Under the pieces are notes generated by a model. The model had not been told where the DNA came from, did not search any database, and saw only the letters and a list, made by a program, of their open reading frames with translations. From Membranihabitans marinus (GTDB lineage Bacteria; Bacteroidota; Bacteroidia; Chitinophagales; Saprospiraceae), in assembly GCF_021729155.1 (NCBI RefSeq), contig NZ_JAJQYA010000016.1, positions 1 to 64,000 of the forward strand: a DNA stretch of 64,000 bases, written 5' to 3'. The position numbers and the translations under genes were made by a program. Numbering within the stretch: the stretch's first letter is position 1; each line of letters begins with the position of its first letter. Of this stretch, positions 60,748 to 64,000 are shown one piece after another.

Positions 60748-61296
60748 TTAAGACTGAATCTCCTCTTCTTTGAGGAAAGACTTGTATTTTTCTTTTAATT
60801 TATTGACTTTGGGATTGATTACTACTTGACAGTATCGAGCAGATCCATTGTTGTTGAAGTAGTCGTAGTGATATTGCTCAGCGGGATAAAATACTTCCAA
60901 GGGTTGTAATTCTGTGACAATAGGATCCGGATAAGTCGGTTGAACTTCATCAATCACCGACAACGCAGTTTTGTGTTGACTGGGATTGTGAAATAAGATA
61001 ATGGATCGATATTGTGTTCCCACATCTCCACCTTGTCTGTTGAGGGTGGTTGGGTCGTGACTGGTCATGAAGATGGTTAGTAAATCACGGTACGATATAG
61101 TATCGGCATCAAAGTGTACTTGTATGACTTCTGCGTGGCCTGTAAGTCCAGAACATACTTCTTTGTAGGTTGGATTCGCAGTTTTTCCTGCGGCATAACC
61201 GGGTTCGATTTTTTGAACTCCTTTAAGGCGTTGAATCACAGCCTCAACACACCAAAAACAGCCGCCTCCAAAAGTAGCAATTTGAATATTCTCCAT
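60748..61296 (-). CDS. msrA: Peptide methionine sulfoxide reductase MsrA
   Basis: This 182-residue canonical MsrA has the catalytic motif GGGCFWCVEAV (Cys13) and GYAAGKTANPTYKEVCSGLTGHAEV, then SHDPTTLNRQGGDVGTQYRS, and EQYHYDYFNNNGSARYCQVVINPKV with a resolving Cys. It repairs oxidised methionine with thioredoxin. It is cytoplasmic, as it has no signal peptide. No msrB is attached or nearby. It is one of two MsrA genes in this stretch, with SelO between them. Start is ATG. Confidence 0.96.
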   Translation of the reverse strand: MENIQIATFGGGCFWCVEAVIQRLKGVQKIEPGYAAGKTANPTYKEVCSGLTGHAEVIQVHFDADTISYRDLLTIFMTSHDPTTLNRQGGDVGTQYRSIILFHNPSQHKTALSVIDEVQPTYPDPIVTELQPLEVFYPAEQYHYDYFNNNGSARYCQVVINPKVNKLKEKYKSFLKEEEIQS

Positions 61297-61468
61297 GATT
61301 GTAATTTTATTGATACTCCATTAATACAATAGTGTATCTCATTTTGTTTTATAGATTTGAATGTATTTACATGAAATGTAGTCAATCCTTGGATTTTAAC
61401 ATGATAAGATCGATACTCATTTGCCAAAACTACGATGGTATGATGACCTTAGTAATTATCAAAGATTG

Positions 61469-62230
61469 TTATTTAGTAAAAAACCATTGGTTGTCACTAG
61501 AAAGTTCACGATTGTAGTGGTAGTCTTCCCAATCAAATCCCTTGAGGTCTTCTGGTTCTGTCAATTTGTTTTTTATAATATATCTGGCCATTAAACCTCT
61601 GGCTTTTTTTGCATTGAAGGATACGAATTGCCATTTTTCATTGCGCCATTCTCTAAATTGGATTTCGAGTACAGGGCTAGTTATATCCTTTAGTTGTACC
61701 GCTTTGCTATATTCTTGAGAAGCGAGATTGATCACTACTGGTTTGTCTTGTTTTGCCACCGCATCATTAATGGCTTCAGTTATGGTAGAATCCCAAAAAG
61801 CATAGAGATTTTCTTTTCGTCCAACTTTGAGCTTACTGCCCATTTCCAACCGATAAGGTTGAATTTGAGTACTGGGTTTGAGCAATCCATATAAGCCAGA
61901 AAGTATAAACAGGTGGTCTTCGGCAAAGAGTAAGTCATCGGTGTTGAAATCTTGAGCTTGAAGACCGAGAAAAACATCTCCATTGAAGGTGTGGATGGCT
62001 GCACTTCCTATCTCGGCTGCAAAATCGGTATTAAATGATTGGAAGCGTTGGTGGTTTAGGACGGTGAGTTTGTCTGAAATACTCATAAGAGCCTTTATCT
62101 TTGGTTTGGACAAAGTTTTGAGTTTTCGTGCAATTTGACTTGTTTTTTCTTCAAATAATGGTCGAGTAAGCGGTAAGGCGGACTCGGGGTTTTCATTTAA
62201 GGATTTCGAGGGAGATAATAAAATGATCAT
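61469..62230 (-). CDS. yaaA: Peroxide stress protein YaaA (UPF0246)
   Basis: This 253-residue protein limits iron available for Fenton chemistry in E. coli under peroxide stress. Markers are ILLSPSKSLNE at the start, IARKLKTLSKPKIKALMSISDKL, FNGDVFLGLQAQDF, YGLLKPSTQIQPYRLEMGSKL, and the end DLKGFDWEDYHYNRELSS. It contains the helix-hairpin-helix-like DNA-binding region of the family. It follows the stress genes on the same strand, with 172 bp between its stop and the msrA start. The two may still be separate transcripts. Confidence 0.95.
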   Translation of the reverse strand: MIILLSPSKSLNENPESALPLTRPLFEEKTSQIARKLKTLSKPKIKALMSISDKLTVLNHQRFQSFNTDFAAEIGSAAIHTFNGDVFLGLQAQDFNTDDLLFAEDHLFILSGLYGLLKPSTQIQPYRLEMGSKLKVGRKENLYAFWDSTITEAINDAVAKQDKPVVINLASQEYSKAVQLKDITSPVLEIQFREWRNEKWQFVSFNAKKARGLMARYIIKNKLTEPEDLKGFDWEDYHYNRELSSDNQWFFTK

Positions 62231-62259
62231 TTAAAAACTGTGATTTAGGAATATAAAAA

Positions 62260-62289
62260 AAGCCCTTAAACACATGTGTTCAAGGGCTT
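62260..62289 (-). terminator. Terminator after the DUF1573 gene
   Basis: A near-perfect 30-base palindrome (AAGCCCTTAAACACA and its complement, one mismatch). On the minus strand a run of seven T follows. It lies 19 bases after the stop codon. Confidence 0.9.
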
Positions 62290-62308
62290 CGAAATTACTA
62301 TAATATTT

Positions 62309-62773
62309 TTAAAAAGCGGCATCGTCTTGTTTGGGAACGCTTTTGTTTTCTACTCTGTGAACTTTACCCTTGATATTGAGAATTATGGTCTCGTCAGTGG
62401 TGGTCACCAATGTGACAGTTTTGGCGAAGGATCCAACGCGCTCAGTGTCGTATCTCACTTTAACAACATTTTTTTCACCAGGCATAATGGGTTCTTTTGG
62501 ATATTCAGGTACAGTACAGCCACAAGATCCTTTGGCACTTTTTATAGCTACCGGTGCATCAGAAGTATTTTCAAATGCAAACGACCTATAAGGGTCAGAA
62601 CCTTTTTCAATTTCACCATAGTCAATAGTCAATTGATCAAATTTTAAAGCTGATTTTGCTTTAGGACTGTCAAAGGTTGTGTTTTTATCGGCATCACTTA
62701 ATGTGGCATTTTGCGCATTAACATAAACAGCACAACACAAAAGGATGGATAATGAAAGGACAATATGCTTCAT
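62309..62773 (-). CDS. DUF1573 domain protein (secreted)
   Basis: This 154-residue protein has a signal peptide (1-20, ending YVNA before Q). The mature part is one Ig-like DUF1573 module (about 42-145): FDQLTIDYGEIEKGSDPYRSF, TSDAPVAIKSAKGSCGCTVPEYPKEPI with the GSCGCT motif, GEKNVVKVRYDT and TTDETIILNIKGKV. The Cys pair may coordinate metal or make a disulphide. Bacteroidota have many; some sit beside cytochromes or secretion genes. It is a single gene here. Function is unknown. Confidence 0.92.
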   Translation of the reverse strand: MKHIVLSLSILLCCAVYVNAQNATLSDADKNTTFDSPKAKSALKFDQLTIDYGEIEKGSDPYRSFAFENTSDAPVAIKSAKGSCGCTVPEYPKEPIMPGEKNVVKVRYDTERVGSFAKTVTLVTTTDETIILNIKGKVHRVENKSVPKQDDAAF

Positions 62774-63019
62774 AATTGTAAATAAGTTTTTGAATTAAAC
62801 GTAAAATATAAGGCTAAGGTATATGATTATACGAATTTACTAAAAAAATGCTACTAAATAAAAAGTTAATTTTGGGCAATTTTAAATAAAGAAGTATTTG
62901 ATATAAAATTTGTGTTAATTTTGCTTTGTCGAAATTATTGTGCGTAGGTTATTTTTTTATACTAGGTAGTCGAAGAATGATTTTGATTCGTGTTAATTTT
63001 ATTATAACTTTATGCAGTT

Positions 63020-64000
63020 ATGAATACAATGGGAATGGTAGAAGAACTTAAGAATCTCGAGATAGTAAATGACAAGGAGATTGAGAATCCTTATGTCAAA
63101 GAAGTTTTAAAAGATTTCTGGATTTGCTGCGTGAGTAGAGAAGCCTCGCTATTGGTGCGAAGGGAAGTGCTCTCAGGTAAAGCAAAATTTGGGATATCCG
63201 GTGACGGAAAAGAGGTGGCCCAAGTAGCCATGGCTCGAGCTTTTAGAAAAGGAGATTTTAGATCTGGTTATTACAGAGATCAAACCTTTATGTTTGCTTT
63301 AGGTGTAGCCACCCTCGAGGAATATTTTGCCCAAGTTTTTGGAGATTGTGAGCAAGATCCTTTTTCATCCGGTAGACAGATGGCTAGTCATTTTGGTTCC
63401 GCTTTTATAGATAGTGAAGGCAACTGGGAAGATTTGCCCAATAAATACAATATTTCCTCCGATATATCTTGTACGGCAGGCCAGGTCAACCGAGGTCTGG
63501 GATTGGCATTGGCCTCTAAAAAATTTAGAGATGTCAAGGAGTTGGCCGATCATCCATTGAACGATGGAGGCAACGCTGTTTCTTTTCTTACCATAGGCGA
63601 TGGTTCTACTTCAGAGGGTGCATTTTGGGAAATGGTTAATGCAGCCGCTGTGATGAAGGTGCCATTGGCCATTAATGTCTGGGATGACGGATATGCTATA
63701 TCAGTTCCTTTAAAGTATCAAACGGTAAAAGAAAGTATTTCTAAAGCATTGGAGGGTTTTTTACTCGATGAAAATAATGATGGAATAAGGATATATACTG
63801 CCAAAGCTTGGGATTATCCCGGTCTGGTAGATCTTTATCAACGCGCCATATCCAAGGTGAGATTTGAATATATACCAGCCCTTATACATGTTCAAGGGAT
63901 GACTCAACCATTGGGTCATAGTACTTCGGGCTCCCATGAGCGATATAAATCTGCTGAGCGACTTCAGTGGGAAAAGGATCACGATTGTATTGAACAATTC
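63020..64000 (+). CDS. 2-oxoacid dehydrogenase E1 (alpha-part start; runs off edge)
   Basis: The ATG at 63020 opens a frame that continues to the end of the window (327 codons seen). It is the thiamine-pyrophosphate-binding alpha domain of a branched-chain 2-oxoacid dehydrogenase E1: GKAKFGISGDGKEVAQVAMA, RSGYYRDQTFMFALG, GRQMASHFGS, IGDGSTSEGAFWEMVNAAAV (the GDG...N TPP motif) and INVWDDGYAISVP. HSTSGSHERY holds the active-site histidine and phosphorylation-loop region. In Bacteroidota this type is commonly one long chain of alpha plus beta parts, about 660-700 residues; only the first half is visible. It decarboxylates 2-oxoisovalerate and relatives. No E2 or E3 gene is in the window. Confidence 0.93.
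   Translation, partial: MNTMGMVEELKNLEIVNDKEIENPYVKEVLKDFWICCVSREASLLVRREVLSGKAKFGISGDGKEVAQVAMARAFRKGDFRSGYYRDQTFMFALGVATLEEYFAQVFGDCEQDPFSSGRQMASHFGSAFIDSEGNWEDLPNKYNISSDISCTAGQVNRGLGLALASKKFRDVKELADHPLNDGGNAVSFLTIGDGSTSEGAFWEMVNAAAVMKVPLAINVWDDGYAISVPLKYQTVKESISKALEGFLLDENNDGIRIYTAKAWDYPGLVDLYQRAISKVRFEYIPALIHVQGMTQPLGHSTSGSHERYKSAERLQWEKDHDCIEQF

Noticed and set aside
1-64000. tRNA, rRNA, CRISPR, toxin-antitoxin, phage or insertion-sequence genes
   Set aside because: Looked for on both strands by eye; nothing with the needed structure or motifs was found. A tRNAscan or covariance search could still find something small.

Overview
The window looks like a chromosomal segment of an AT-rich member of the Bacteroidota, probably of the Saprospiria/Cytophagia type. 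The evidence is a type IX secretion (T9SS) C-terminal sorting domain, two outer-membrane receptors (one with a carboxypeptidase-regulatory-like N-domain), DUF4199, DUF5777 and 2TM families, Bacteroidota-like -7 boxes (TAnnTTTG), an almost complete lack of Shine-Dalgarno sequences, and several TTG/GTG starts. No rRNA, tRNA, phage, transposase or CRISPR array was recognised. The DNA is mostly a mosaic of short operons. The last gene, a 2-oxoacid dehydrogenase E1, runs off the right edge.

Layout. 0.5-5 kb (minus): a VOC protein, a large TonB-type outer-membrane receptor, and a tandem pair of small outer-membrane beta-barrel proteins; the downstream copy is a pseudogene with an in-frame TAG. 5.6-20.6 kb (all plus): a secreted carbohydrate-oxidation locus with three Gfo/Idh/MocA proteins (two with Tat-like signals, one lipoprotein), a ThuA-like protein, a DUF6807 protein, a NIPSNAP protein, a large PVC-type haem lipoprotein with a small secreted partner, an NhaC-type antiporter and a secreted unknown. 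20.6-30.8 kb: membrane and housekeeping genes (DUF389, NlpC/P60, DUF4199, metF, lon, parE). 30.9-33.5 kb: a CvpA-like protein and a second TonB receptor. 33.7-36.8 kb: obgE, adk, a nitrilase-family amidase and ribosomal protein L25.

37.2-40 kb (plus): a four-gene unit with a small lipoprotein carrying an unusual CX4CH motif, a DUF5777 beta-barrel, a two-CxxCH cytochrome and a GNAT enzyme. 40-43.7 kb (minus): FUSC, TRIC-type channel, SGNH hydrolase. 44.2-50.2 kb: a sulfotransferase-like/class IV aminotransferase pair, a MATE exporter, and a second class IV aminotransferase behind a gamma-glutamyltransferase lipoprotein. 50.5-55 kb: a penicillin-acylase-family enzyme with two small membrane proteins, then a T9SS cargo protein. 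56-62.2 kb: a 2OG-Fe(II) oxygenase followed by a run of oxidative-stress genes (hydrolase-OsmC fusion overlapping a variant MsrA, SelO, canonical MsrA, YaaA). 62.3-64 kb: a DUF1573 protein and the start of the 2-oxoacid dehydrogenase E1.

The most promising leads for something undescribed are the secreted redox/sugar locus, the CX4CH-lipoprotein/beta-barrel/diheme-cytochrome unit, the SelO-MsrA-OsmC-YaaA run, and a compact multi-hairpin intergenic element near 22.8 kb whose neighbouring REP-like hairpin recurs near position 205. All of these are inferences from sequence and gene order read by eye; nothing here was searched against a database.
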